The notes: generated by a model not told the origin, from the letters alone. A DNA stretch of 64,000 nt from an uncultured Paracoccaceae bacterium (GCA_947497065.1 CANMEQ010000001.1:262208-326207); one strand, 5' to 3'; shown: positions 1 through 7,861, counted from the stretch's first letter. Made by a program: numbers and translations.

Positions 1-552
1 GACGATGAAGGTGGGGACCGATTGGATGCCCATTTCGCGGCTGTGGGTGTCACGGGCGCGGATGTCGTCGATGTCGGCGTCGGATTTGAGCAGTTTGCCG
101 ATGACGGCTGCGTCGAGCTCACAGCCGTCCGCGATGTCGAGGAGGACGTCGTGGTCGCCAATGTCGCGGGCATCGCGGAAGTAGGCTTCGAAAAGACGTT
201 GGACCACGAAGGATTGACGCTGTTCGATACCAGCCCAATGGATCAGCCGGTGGGCGTCCATTGTGTTGGGGGTGCGTTTCATGCCTTCGAAGTTGATGGA
301 CAGGCCGACCTTTTCAGCCATGTCAACGATTGGGGCATAGGCGCGCACGGCGCCTTGTTTGCCACCGAATTTGGTTTCGAGATATTCGCGACGGTCCATC
401 CCGGCGGCAGGCATCTCGGGGTTCAATTGGAAGGGGTGCCATTCGATGGTGAGCGGGTGGTCGCCAATTTGTTCCAGCGCACGGTCGAGGTTGGTTTTGC
501 CGATGTAGCACCAGGGGCAAATTGGGTCGGAGAGGATGTCGAGTTTGACCAT
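1..552 (-). CDS. DsbA-family (FrnE-like) thiol oxidoreductase, C-terminus cut by window edge
   Basis: The minus-strand frame is open from an ATG at 552 to the first base of the window, so 184 codons are present and the C-terminal end is missing. The N-terminus has a thioredoxin-fold CPWC active site at residues 12-15, followed by the helical insertion region typical of FrnE and 2-hydroxychromene-2-carboxylate isomerase-like DsbA proteins. No signal peptide is visible, so the protein is probably cytoplasmic, as expected for FrnE-type disulfide oxidoreductases. Its substrate cannot be told from sequence. It is transcribed away from the cupin-HTH regulator at 723 across a 170-bp gap. The family call is firm; a specific role is not. 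Confidence 0.88.
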   Translation of the reverse strand, partial: MVKLDILSDPICPWCYIGKTNLDRALEQIGDHPLTIEWHPFQLNPEMPAAGMDRREYLETKFGGKQGAVRAYAPIVDMAEKVGLSINFEGMKRTPNTMDAHRLIHWAGIEQRQSFVVQRLFEAYFRDARDIGDHDVLLDIADGCELDAAVIGKLLKSDADIDDIRARDTHSREMGIQSVPTFIV

Positions 553-722
553 GGTGTGATCCTTTATCAATAGGTTTGGCGTTCTTGGTCTATCACATGG
601 GGCGCGGTGTAAAGGGGGCGTGCGTGGGAAAAAGGCCGCAAATTTTGAAGCAATGATTTGAGATTTCGCAATGACCGTTGTGAGCATTGCCAGAGCTTTG
701 GTCGCTGGCGTATATCGGAAGG

Positions 723-1346
723 ATGAACACATCTGATCCCAGACGCCTCATCACCATCGCCCGCGAGACCGGGGAAACCGAAATGGCGCAGCCGCTGGAT
801 TTGGCTCAGCGCGTGCGCGATTTGCGCAAAGCCCAAGGGTGGACGTTGGAGCAGGCGGCAAACCAAGCTGGGTTGGCGCGCTCTACGTTGAGCAAAATTG
901 AGAATGGGCAGATGTCGCCCACCTATGATGCGTTGAAAAAGCTGGCCGTTGGGTTGCAGATTTCGGTGCCGCAGTTGTTTACCCAGCCCAAGCGTGAGCA
1001 GGTGAATGGCCGGATGGCGGTAACGCGGTCGGGTGAGGGCACGGCCCATGCCACGACGACCTATGAGCATGAGTTGCTGGCCGAGACGCTGACGAAAAAG
1101 CAAATGCTGCCGTACCGCGCGCAGGTGCGTGCGCGCAGTGTGGACGAGTTTGATGGGTGGGTTCGCCACGATGGTGAAGAATTTCTCTATGTGCTGACCG
1201 GCACGATCAAGCTCTACACGGAGTTTTACGAACCCGTTGAGATGCGTCGGGGGGACAGTGCGTATTACGATGCCTCAATGGGGCACAACGTTATTTCCAC
1301 ATCATCTGAGGATGCGACGATTTTGTGGGTCACTTCGCTGGCTTGA
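723..1346 (+). CDS. XRE-family HTH regulator with C-terminal cupin domain
   Basis: About 207 residues. A helix-turn-helix of the Cro/CI type lies near residues 27-85 (ARSTLSKIENGQMSPTYDA is the recognition part). A single cupin barrel follows at about 125-200, with the GEEFLYVLTG core and a GDSAYYD strand. Such fusions are one-component regulators in which the cupin senses a small molecule; relatives control amino-acid, polyamine or aldehyde catabolism. The effector here is unknown. The start is uncertain. ATG 723 gives a 20-residue leader, while ATG 783 places the HTH almost at the N-terminus and is preceded by GGGGAAA; a longer TTG start at 687 is unlikely. The gene stands alone, divergent from the FrnE-like gene. 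Confidence 0.88.
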   Translation: MNTSDPRRLITIARETGETEMAQPLDLAQRVRDLRKAQGWTLEQAANQAGLARSTLSKIENGQMSPTYDALKKLAVGLQISVPQLFTQPKREQVNGRMAVTRSGEGTAHATTTYEHELLAETLTKKQMLPYRAQVRARSVDEFDGWVRHDGEEFLYVLTGTIKLYTEFYEPVEMRRGDSAYYDASMGHNVISTSSEDATILWVTSLA

Positions 1347-1397
1347 TAAGCGGTCTTAAGAGATGGGTACGCACTGGTCCGATGATTTGGAGCGCAG

Positions 1398-1625
1398 TTA
1401 TGCGGCCAGACGCAGGTTTTGTGCGGCGTGTTGGGTAAGCGCCCAATCTTGAAGCGCTTCTGAGGCTTCGGACGGGGTGAGATCGTGGGCCTGTGCAAGC
1501 GGCCCTGCTAGATCGTTCAGGGTGGTCACAGTGTCGGGCAGGTGGTGTCGGTTGAGTTCAGAAAAATCAGCGCACAGTTGGTCGAGAAGCGGCGCGGTGA
1601 GGGCGGTTTTTGGTGTCTCGTGCAT
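1398..1625 (-). CDS. Small hypothetical protein, 75 aa
   Basis: I do not recognise this protein. It is included because the ATG at 1625 is preceded by a strong Shine-Dalgarno (TTTTAGGAGACATC) at ideal spacing and the frame has ordinary codon use for this genome. The product is soluble, with no signal peptide, membrane segment or cysteine, and is predicted mostly helical (LDQLCADFSELN and SEASEALQDWAL segments). It converges on the cupin-HTH gene (51 bp between stops) and faces away from the YHYH gene, so it is probably monocistronic. An overlapping plus-strand frame at 1477-1719 lacks a ribosome-binding site and was dropped. Confidence 0.6.
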   Translation of the reverse strand: MHETPKTALTAPLLDQLCADFSELNRHHLPDTVTTLNDLAGPLAQAHDLTPSEASEALQDWALTQHAAQNLRLAA

Positions 1626-1805
1626 GATGTCTCCTAAAAGGTTCGCGTTCCTTAACGTTTGGGGGCGGAAAGTGTTCCGCGGTCGGGTGTCGCGGGGATC
1701 AAACAGCAGGAGCCTTTAGAAAGTGTGAACGGTTTGCGGTGTATGCTTTGCGACGGAACGACAGGCCTGGCGCGTATAACGGCTTTAGGTGTCTGGAGAG
1801 GCGTC

Positions 1806-2564
1806 ATGAGACGATTGATTGTAGGGGCCGCCATTTGGGCGGGTTTGACCGGTTCGGCGCAGGCCCATGGGAATGTGTCGCAGGTCACGCAAGCGGGCCC
1901 GCAGACCTGTATTTCATCCAATGATACGCCAAATCACGAGATGGGCGTGTTTCCCAATCGCGCCAATCCTAATGCGTTTCGCGCGCAACATTTGACGTTT
2001 TGTTTCTCGACACATCCGCAAATGGCGGAGGAGGTGACAGAGGGGCTGATGACGGTTGGTGTGACGCTGACGGGGCTGCCAATTCGGCCCTACACGGCTG
2101 GATATTATGACCCAGAGGGGCGACGCGGGCTGAGCCAGAAGCCTGAGAGCGGTTGGCGACAGCAGGCGATGTTTGCGCCTCGGTCCTTGGGGATGGATGC
2201 GGAGAATGCCCACGTGGATCGGTCGGGGTTGTATCATTATCACGCGGTTTCGCCGTCGTATTTTGCATCTGTTGAGGGCAGCCATATTGGGTATGCGCCT
2301 GATGGGTTTGAGCTGCATTACGCGGGGGATGCGGTCACGTCGTCTTGGCGGTTGAAGACCGGATCGCGGCCTGCGCCCGTTGGTGGGACCTATGATGGGG
2401 CCTTTGAGCAGGATTTTGAGTTTGTAGATGGGGCCGGTGATTTGGATGCCTGCAATGGCCGGATGGAAGACGGCACCTACCGCTATTATGCGACGGACAG
2501 CTACCCCTATTTCCCACGGTGTTTTGTGGGTGTGATCGACGGGACGTTTATGCGCCGCCAGTGA
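1806..2564 (+). CDS. Exported YHYH-domain protein
   Basis: 252 residues from ATG 1806, chosen because GGAGAGG sits just upstream and the product then begins with a clean signal peptide (MRRLIVGAAIWAGLTGSAQA, cleavage near 20-21). The name-giving YHYH motif is at residues 143-146 (SGLYHYHAVSP), followed by the conserved IGYAPDGFELHY strand and a C-terminal CNGRMEDGTYRYYAT block, all diagnostic of the YHYH family. The function of that family is not established. The protein should be periplasmic or surface exposed; three cysteines (residues 36, 69 and about 223) may form disulfides. It has no operon partner and converges on the solute-binding protein gene. Confidence 0.85.
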   Translation: MRRLIVGAAIWAGLTGSAQAHGNVSQVTQAGPQTCISSNDTPNHEMGVFPNRANPNAFRAQHLTFCFSTHPQMAEEVTEGLMTVGVTLTGLPIRPYTAGYYDPEGRRGLSQKPESGWRQQAMFAPRSLGMDAENAHVDRSGLYHYHAVSPSYFASVEGSHIGYAPDGFELHYAGDAVTSSWRLKTGSRPAPVGGTYDGAFEQDFEFVDGAGDLDACNGRMEDGTYRYYATDSYPYFPRCFVGVIDGTFMRRQ

Positions 2565-2605
2565 GGTAGCGTAGGATGCAACGCCCAAGGGGTGGGCAGG
2601 CCAAT

Positions 2606-2636
2606 GGAAAAAGGGCGCCCCGTTTGGGACGCCCTT
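2606..2636 (-). terminator. Rho-independent terminator of the solute-binding protein gene
   Basis: Stem AAGGGCG/CGCCCTT at 2611-2617 and about 2630-2636, extended inward by C-G pairs. Read on the minus strand it is followed by TTTTTCC. It lies directly after the stop of the minus-strand gene ending at 2641, and probably also limits read-through from the YHYH gene. Confidence 0.85.
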
Positions 2637-2640
2637 GTGT

Positions 2641-4473
2641 TTAGTTTTCTGCGTACCACCAGGCGTCTGGCTGCCAGCCCGGCCAATCGCCAAAGATCGG
2701 CATGGTGTCCGGGAAGTGCAGGTTTTTGTCATGTGCGATGCGGCTGATGTTCCACTGATAGATCGGGATCACGTAGCGCCCTGATGTGAGCAGACGGTCG
2801 AGCGCTTGGGTGGCGGCGACGAAGTCTGTCTGGCTCTCAGAGGTCAGCAATGTGTCGATCATTGCGTCAATCGCAGGAGATTGGACGCCCATCATGTTGC
2901 GACCGCCTGTGGTATCCACGGCCTCGGACCCCCAGTAGAGGTACTGCTCGTTGCCCGGTGAAAGCGAGACCCCACGGCGGTAGTAGGTCATGTCGAAGTC
3001 ATAGACATCAGTGCGTTCTTTGTATTGTGCACCGTCTACCATGGTGATCGACGGGGTGATGCCTAGGCGCGAGAGGCTTTCGGTGAACATGTCGATGATG
3101 GCTGTGTTCTCGGACGAGCCACTTTCGAGCAGAATGTCGAAGGTGAACGGCGTGCCGTTGGCGTCTGCCATCACACCGTCTTGGATGGTGTAGCCGGCCT
3201 GTTCCATGAGGCCCAGCGCGGTGGCGATGCCGGCGCGGTTGCGCTCGGATCCATCAGACACGGGCAGGGCGTAGCCGCTGATCGCATCTGCGGGAATGTC
3301 ATCCGCGAAGGGTTCGAGGAATTCGAGCACACGGCCCGTGGCGGGGCCGTCTTGCATGGCGAGGGGCGAATTCGAGAAATACGACGTGATGCGCGGCTGC
3401 GCGCTGCCTGTGATCGTGTCGTTGATGAATTCAAAGTTGAAGGCATGCATCATGGCATCGCGCACATTGATGTCATCAAATTGGTCTGTGCGGGTGTTCA
3501 TCACAAAACCGGTCATGCCAGATGGGCGGGAATGGGAGAGCACAGATTTCACGAAATCGCCCTGTTCGATCAGGTCGAAGTTGTACTGTTGCTCCCAGCG
3601 GACCACGTTGAATTCGCGGTTCGAGTTGATCTCGCCGACCTTGAAGGCTTCGAATGCGGCCACTTCGTCGCCGAAGAATTCGATGCGGATCGTGTCGAGG
3701 TTATGCAAGCCGTTTACGAAAGGCACCACGTCGTTGCCCCAATAATCGGGGTTGCGGGTGAATTCGATGAACCGGTTGGGTTCATAGGAGGTGATGGCAT
3801 AGGGCGAGGAGACGATCGGAATTTCGTCGAGTTCTGAATTTTCGAAATCCAGGCCGTCCCACTGGGATTTTTGCAAGATCGGGCGCAGGCCCGCCAGCAG
3901 CGCCAATTCGCGGTCTTCGACGTTGAAGGTGAAGCGGACTGAGCGGTCGCCGGTTTGCTCGATGCTGTCGACTTTGGCGTAAAAGCCGCGGTAGCGCGGG
4001 TGGCCGATGGTGCCCAAAGTCTCGTAGGACCAGATCACATCCTCGACGGTGACAGGGCTGCCGTCAGAGAATCGGGCCTCTGGACGGAGGGTAAATTCGA
4101 CCCAAGAGCGGTCTTCTGCGGTCTCGATTGTCTCTGCGAGCAGGCCGTAGAGAGAAAAAGGCTCATCCAAAGAGCGGGCCATGAGGCTTTCGCCCATCAA
4201 AAAACGCAGCTGCCAGAAGACGGTGCCTTTGGTGATGAAGGGGTTGAGGCTATCAAAGCCGCCGACCGAAGATGTGATGATTGCGCCGCCTGTTGGCGCA
4301 TCGGGGTTCGCGTAGGGTAGATGCGCAAAATCTGGGGGTAGGGCGGGGTCACCATACATAGCTATGCCATGTTGTGGTTGCGCCTGCGCCAGCGTTGCCA
4401 GAAGGCTGACGCCTGCGGCCAAGCCCCATGAGCGCAAATGTGCGCCCGATTTGGTCAGATAAGAAATGGTCAT
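2641..4473 (-). CDS. ABC transporter extracellular solute-binding protein (SBP family 5, YejA-like)
   Basis: 610 residues with a Sec signal peptide ending near residue 31 (LLATLAQAQPQ), then a family 5 solute-binding fold. The GGFDSLNPF segment, the RPEARFSDGSPVTVEDVIWS block and the C-terminal YVIPIYQWNISRIAH are characteristic. The length and the FDSLNPFI motif resemble YejA-type proteins that feed oligopeptide or microcin C importers. The protein would bind a peptide-like ligand in the periplasm. Unusually, no permease or ATPase gene lies next to it; it is monocistronic with its own terminator at 2606-2636, so it either serves a transporter encoded elsewhere or has a sensing role. The ligand cannot be inferred. 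Confidence 0.9.
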   Translation of the reverse strand: MTISYLTKSGAHLRSWGLAAGVSLLATLAQAQPQHGIAMYGDPALPPDFAHLPYANPDAPTGGAIITSSVGGFDSLNPFITKGTVFWQLRFLMGESLMARSLDEPFSLYGLLAETIETAEDRSWVEFTLRPEARFSDGSPVTVEDVIWSYETLGTIGHPRYRGFYAKVDSIEQTGDRSVRFTFNVEDRELALLAGLRPILQKSQWDGLDFENSELDEIPIVSSPYAITSYEPNRFIEFTRNPDYWGNDVVPFVNGLHNLDTIRIEFFGDEVAAFEAFKVGEINSNREFNVVRWEQQYNFDLIEQGDFVKSVLSHSRPSGMTGFVMNTRTDQFDDINVRDAMMHAFNFEFINDTITGSAQPRITSYFSNSPLAMQDGPATGRVLEFLEPFADDIPADAISGYALPVSDGSERNRAGIATALGLMEQAGYTIQDGVMADANGTPFTFDILLESGSSENTAIIDMFTESLSRLGITPSITMVDGAQYKERTDVYDFDMTYYRRGVSLSPGNEQYLYWGSEAVDTTGGRNMMGVQSPAIDAMIDTLLTSESQTDFVAATQALDRLLTSGRYVIPIYQWNISRIAHDKNLHFPDTMPIFGDWPGWQPDAWWYAEN

Positions 4474-4552
4474 ATGTGCGATTATCCCCCGCGTTATGTT
4501 CTTGGTTTTGAGACTAGCCTAGAGGGGGAAACAAACCATTTCAAACTTTTAG

Positions 4553-4581
4553 CTTGGATGCGGGCAAGCAATTGCTTATAA
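4553..4581 (+). promoter_or_regulatory. Candidate sigma70 promoter of the small RNA
   Basis: TTGGAT at about 4553-4558, a 17-bp spacer, then TATAAC at about 4576-4581 (5 of 6 matches to the -10 consensus). Expected start is near 4588, so the transcript would run straight into the two hairpins at 4599-4657. Confidence 0.55.
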
Positions 4582-4587
4582 CAAGGG

Positions 4588-4662
4588 CACTGCTCGATAG
4601 GTTTCTTGCCTGTATGAAACCTGCCTCAATGACTTAACCCCTGCTTCGGCAGGGGTTTTTTT
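4588..4662 (+). ncRNA. Candidate small RNA of about 75 nt
   Basis: A short stretch with no convincing ORF has its own promoter-like hexamers, a first hairpin (AGGTTTC 4599-4605 with GAAACCT 4616-4622, 10-nt loop TTGCCTGTAT) and a very strong intrinsic terminator (4636-4662). No plus-strand gene precedes it: the upstream gene is on the minus strand and starts at 4473. The terminator therefore must belong to a transcript starting within the gap. A trans-acting small RNA is the simplest reading, and Hfq is encoded at 57679-57912. It could also be the remnant leader of a lost gene. I do not recognise the family. Confidence 0.55.
4636..4662 (+). terminator. Strong intrinsic terminator of the small RNA
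   Basis: AACCCCTGC (4636-4644), UUCG tetraloop (4645-4648), GCAGGGGTT (4649-4657), running into seven T residues. Nine perfect base pairs closed by the exceptionally stable C(UUCG)G loop. Confidence 0.9.
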
Positions 4663-4923
4663 CTGCCCAAGTTTTATTGAGGTTTTTGCAGGTTTCCGGC
4701 GGTCAAATTCATGTTTTGTTAACCTCGATCTAGGCATGGAGAATCGGCCCGGAATCATGGGGCGATTCTTTAGGGGGAAAGACCGCGATTTTTACCCTTG
4801 GGCGTCAGGTGACGACAAATGCGAGCCTTGCGGTGGGTGGCGCAGGGGCGTGATCACCAAAGTGAGAGTTGCCGCAGTGCAGCAACGGGCTATGGTAGAA
4901 GTGAATGTAAGGAGACCAGCATC
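4663..4923 (+). other. Leader region of the bdhA operon
   Basis: 261 bp between the small-RNA terminator and the bdhA start. It holds a PhaR-like dyad at 4868-4886, a weak dyad GAATCG (4741-4746)/CGATTC (4763-4768), a TATGGT at about 4891 that could serve as a -10, and an AAGGAGA ribosome-binding site just before ATG 4924. I see no further gene; in-frame extensions of bdhA into this region have no coding character. Confidence 0.5.
4868..4886 (+). promoter_or_regulatory. PhaR-like operator upstream of bdhA
   Basis: GTTGC (4868-4872) and GCAAC (4882-4886) flank CGCAGTGCA. Read on the other strand the core is CTGC-ACT-GCGG, one mismatch from the CTGC-N3-GCAG site described for PhaR, the polyhydroxybutyrate-sensing repressor of Paracoccus and relatives. 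The position, about 40 bp before a 3-hydroxybutyrate dehydrogenase gene, fits that regulon. Inference from motif and context only. Confidence 0.45.
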
Positions 4924-5697
4924 ATGACGTTAGCAGGAAAAACAGCAGTTATCACCGGGTCGAATTCCGGGATTGGATTGGGTGTGGCCCGTGAAATGGC
5001 AAAGGCCGGGGCCAATGTCGTTTTGAATTCATTTACCGACCGTGAGGAAGATCACGCGCTGGCCGCTGAAATCGCAGACAACTTTAATGTGGATGCGAAA
5101 TATGTGGCGGCTGATATGTCCAAGGCGGAGGATTGCCGCCGTTTGGTTGTGGCCGCGGGGGGCTGCGATATTTTGATCAACAACGCGGGCATCCAGCATG
5201 TGGCGCCGATTGAGGAATTCCCGACCGCCAAATGGGACGCGATTATCGCGATCAACATGAGCTCTGCGTTTCATACTTCGGCTGCGGCTGTGACGGGCAT
5301 GCGCGAGCGGGGCTGGGGCCGTATTATCAACATCGCGAGTGCCCATGGTTTAACGGCGTCCCCCTATAAGTCGGCCTATGTGGCGGCAAAGCATGGTGTG
5401 GTTGGGATGACGAAGGTTGTGGCGCTGGAAACCGCGCAGGAGCCAATCACCTGCAACGCGATTTGCCCGGGCTACGTTTTGACGCCTTTGGTGGAAGAGC
5501 AGATCCCTGACACGATGAAAGAATACGGGATGGACCGTGAAACCGTTGTGAAAGACGTGTTGTTGAAGCGCCAGCCCTCGAAAGAGTTTGCCACGGTGGA
5601 ACAGCTTGGCGGTACGGCTGTGTTTTTGGCGTCTGATGCGGCAGCGCAGATTACGGGGACAACGATCAGCGTGGATGGTGGCTGGACCGCGCTATGA
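4924..5697 (+). CDS. bdhA: 3-hydroxybutyrate dehydrogenase (SDR)
   Basis: 257-residue short-chain dehydrogenase that oxidises D-3-hydroxybutyrate to acetoacetate with NAD, the step after polyhydroxybutyrate depolymerisation. The dinucleotide motif TGSNSGIG is at residues 11-18, NNAG near 85-88, and the catalytic Ser139, Tyr152 and Lys156 are all present. The end PGYVLTPLVEEQIPD and VDGGWTA tail match bdhA rather than generic SDRs. ATG 4924 has AAGGAGA upstream; the longer frame from 4819 is not supported. Its TGA overlaps the ATG of the pentapeptide gene (ATGA), so the two are translationally coupled. Probably controlled by the PhaR-like site at 4868. Confidence 0.95.
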   Translation: MTLAGKTAVITGSNSGIGLGVAREMAKAGANVVLNSFTDREEDHALAAEIADNFNVDAKYVAADMSKAEDCRRLVVAAGGCDILINNAGIQHVAPIEEFPTAKWDAIIAINMSSAFHTSAAAVTGMRERGWGRIINIASAHGLTASPYKSAYVAAKHGVVGMTKVVALETAQEPITCNAICPGYVLTPLVEEQIPDTMKEYGMDRETVVKDVLLKRQPSKEFATVEQLGGTAVFLASDAAAQITGTTISVDGGWTAL

Positions 5698-6077
5698 CGC
5701 AAGATGGCACGCCGAAGCCTGTTCATTTTGAAAATGCTTTTCTGCAGGGCTCGACTTTTACCAAGGTCAGCCTTGCGCAGGCGCGGATTTCGGACAGTCA
5801 TTTGATGGGCGCTATGGTGCAGGATGTGAATGCATCGGGCATTGCGTTTGATGATGTGAATCTGAGCATGGCAGATATCGCGAACGTCAATATGAGCCTT
5901 GCGAAGGTAAGGAATGCGAACATGACGGGTGTGACGGTCGAAGATGCGAATATGACGGGTGTGGCGCTCCGTCAGGTGAATTTGACGGGCGCACAGATTT
6001 CAGAGGCTGACATGACGGGTATGACGATTGAAGGTATTTTGGTGACGGACCTGTTGGCGAAGTGGAACAGCGCATGA
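5694..6077 (+). CDS. Pentapeptide-repeat protein
   Basis: 127 residues. From about residue 45 to 114 the chain is built of seven ten-residue units, each two pentapeptides, with central N-M/L-T/S-G steps (ANMTGVTVED, ANMTGVALRQ and so on). This predicts a right-handed quadrilateral beta-helix of about three and a half coils, capped by a short C-terminal helix. No signal peptide. It overlaps bdhA and the patatin gene by ATGA at each end, so its product is made in step with both. Pentapeptide proteins act as scaffolds, membrane or DNA-gyrase binding proteins; here a link to polymer granules or lipid turnover is only suggested by the operon. Confidence 0.85.
   Translation: MTQDGTPKPVHFENAFLQGSTFTKVSLAQARISDSHLMGAMVQDVNASGIAFDDVNLSMADIANVNMSLAKVRNANMTGVTVEDANMTGVALRQVNLTGAQISEADMTGMTIEGILVTDLLAKWNSA
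5916..6035 (+). repeat. Four imperfect 30-bp tandem repeats inside the pentapeptide gene
   Basis: Four consecutive 30-bp units encode the best conserved decads (residues 75-114), each starting GC/CA-G-AA-ATGACGGG-like (A/V/D-N/D-M/L-T-G). The DNA similarity points to recent duplication or gene conversion of the coil unit. Confidence 0.6.
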
Positions 6078-7090
6078 AGCGGATCAATTTGGCCTTGCAG
6101 GGGGGCGGTGCCCATGGTGCGTTTACCTGGGGTGTGCTGGACCGCATTTTGGAAGACGAGCGGATCGAGATTGCGGGTATTTCCGGCACATCAGCTGGGG
6201 CTATGAATGGGGCCGCACTCAAGGCGGGTCTGGTACGCGATGGGCGGCGAGGTGCGAAAGAGAACCTTGATTGGTTCTGGAGCGAAGTTGGCGCCGTGAC
6301 AGATGATGCGCTGGTTGCGTGGATGGATATGGTCGCGCCGACCTCGCCTATTTTGTCCCAAGCGATCACCTATTCACCAGCCTTCGCGGCTGTCGATATG
6401 ATGACGCGTATGATGTCGCCCTACAGTGTGGGCGCGTTATATTCGAACCCGCTGAAGCCTATCGTCGAAGGGTTCCGGTTTGACGAAGTGTGTTCCGATG
6501 AGGGCCCGACGTTGCACGTCTGTGCCACGAATGTACGGACGGGCAAGATCAAGCTGTTTACGGGGGACCAGATCACCGGGGACGCCTTGATGGCGTCGGC
6601 CTGTTTGCCGACCATGTTTCAAGCGGTCGAGATCGACGGTGAGGCCTATTGGGATGGCGGATATATGGGGAACCCTGCGTTGTTCCCTTTGTTCGATGTT
6701 GAACTGCCGGATGACATCGTGGTGATCAACATCAACCCTCTTTACCGCGACGAAGTACCGACGGACCCGCAGTCGATCGCGAACCGGATCAATGAGATCA
6801 GTTTCAATTCATCATTGCTGCGCGAGTTGCGCGCGATTGATTTTGTGAAGCGGTTGATCAAATCGGGCAAGGTGGGCGACGGCTCGATGAAGAATGTTTT
6901 GGTTCATATGGTGTCTGATGACACGCTCATGAACCAGCTTGGGGTGGCGACCAAACAGGTGCCGAACCCTGTGGTGCTGGCGCGTCTGAAATCGGCAGGG
7001 CGCGCTGCGGCGGATACTTTTTTAACCACCCATTTCGACGATCTGAACGAACGCGATACGGTGGATTTAACGGCTATGTTTGCCGATTAG
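6074..7090 (+). CDS. Patatin-like phospholipase
   Basis: 338 residues with every patatin signature: the oxyanion glycine loop GGGAHGAF at 10-17, nucleophile Ser40 in GTSAG, and the second dyad residue Asp194 in DGG. It is expected to hydrolyse acyl esters (phospholipid or neutral lipid); no signal peptide, so cytoplasmic. ATG 6074 overlaps the stop of the pentapeptide gene, making it third in a coupled operon with bdhA. That setting raises the possibility of action on granule-associated lipid or on polyhydroxybutyrate itself, since some intracellular depolymerases have a patatin fold, but the sequence alone cannot decide. Confidence 0.92.
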   Translation: MKRINLALQGGGAHGAFTWGVLDRILEDERIEIAGISGTSAGAMNGAALKAGLVRDGRRGAKENLDWFWSEVGAVTDDALVAWMDMVAPTSPILSQAITYSPAFAAVDMMTRMMSPYSVGALYSNPLKPIVEGFRFDEVCSDEGPTLHVCATNVRTGKIKLFTGDQITGDALMASACLPTMFQAVEIDGEAYWDGGYMGNPALFPLFDVELPDDIVVININPLYRDEVPTDPQSIANRINEISFNSSLLRELRAIDFVKRLIKSGKVGDGSMKNVLVHMVSDDTLMNQLGVATKQVPNPVVLARLKSAGRAAADTFLTTHFDDLNERDTVDLTAMFAD

Positions 7091-7102
7091 GACGTTTGCC
7101 GG

Positions 7103-7861
7103 TTAGGGCTGTTTTGGCTGGTTGATGATTTTGCCAGCCAATTCGCCCACGCCAGCGGGCAGATCTGCGTCTTTTTCGCCCGGGTACACGAGGCCTGCAG
7201 AGATGACCAATTTGGCCGCGTCTTCGACGCTCATTTCAAGTTCGATCAGGTCTTTGGTCGGAAAGAACAGCAAAAAGCCGGATGTTGGGTTCGGTGTGGT
7301 TGGCACGAAGACGGAGGTCATCGGCTCGCCGCCGGTTTTCTGGACCAATTCGCCTTTGGTGGTGGTCGAGATAAATCCGATCGCCCAGACCCCTTTGCGC
7401 GGGTATTCGAACAGGCAAGCCTTGTCGAAGCTGGTTTCGGTTTGGGCAAACACGGTTTCCGCGATTTGTTTGACGCCATTGTAGATCGAGCGGACGACGG
7501 GCATGCGGCCCACAAGCCCTTCACCCCAGCGCAAGAAGCTGCGCCCCAAAAGACCTTTGCCGACCCAGCCCACCAACATGGTGAAAACCAAGAAAATGAT
7601 CACCCCGATGCCGCGCACGTTGACCTCGACCCAGCCGGGATCGGCGGGGGATGAGTAGCCCAGCACGCGGTTCAGCAGCTCTTCTGGTTGGTAGGCATCC
7701 GGCACGAAGGGCCAGACAAAGCTGTCGACCCAGCCCACGACTGTCCAGATCAGCCACAAGGTGAGGCCGATGGGGGCGATGACAATCAAACCTGCGATAA
7801 AGTTATTGCGCAGTCCGGCAATAAAACCGCGGCGTGGTGTCGGGTCTAGGGTATTGGTCAC
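7103..7861 (-). CDS. DUF502 family membrane protein
   Basis: 252 residues. Two transmembrane helices are clear: about 20-45 (IAGLIVIAPIGLTLWLIW) and 87-107 (GIGVIIFLVFTMLVGWVGKG). A cytoplasmic beta-rich domain follows with the family motifs VRSIYNGVKQIAETVF, TSVFVPTTPNPTSGFLLFF and EDAAKLVISAGLV. DUF502 proteins are conserved in many bacteria and plants but have no assigned biochemical activity. ATG 7861 lies 88 bp downstream of the psuG stop on the same strand, so it may be co-transcribed with psuKG. It converges on the patatin gene with 12 bp between stops. Confidence 0.9.
   Translation of the reverse strand: MTNTLDPTPRRGFIAGLRNNFIAGLIVIAPIGLTLWLIWTVVGWVDSFVWPFVPDAYQPEELLNRVLGYSSPADPGWVEVNVRGIGVIIFLVFTMLVGWVGKGLLGRSFLRWGEGLVGRMPVVRSIYNGVKQIAETVFAQTETSFDKACLFEYPRKGVWAIGFISTTTKGELVQKTGGEPMTSVFVPTTPNPTSGFLLFFPTKDLIELEMSVEDAAKLVISAGLVYPGEKDADLPAGVGELAGKIINQPKQP

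Noticed and set aside
22-573. Plus-strand ORF of 183 codons at the left edge
   Set aside because: It mirrors the FrnE-like gene on the minus strand, which has the CPWC motif and a proper start at 552.
1477-1719. Plus-strand ORF opposite the 75-aa gene
   Set aside because: No Shine-Dalgarno, whereas the minus-strand frame has TTTTAGGAGACATC before ATG.
4576-4758. Minus-strand ORF of 60 codons across the small-RNA locus
   Set aside because: It runs through the terminator hairpin and has no ribosome-binding site.
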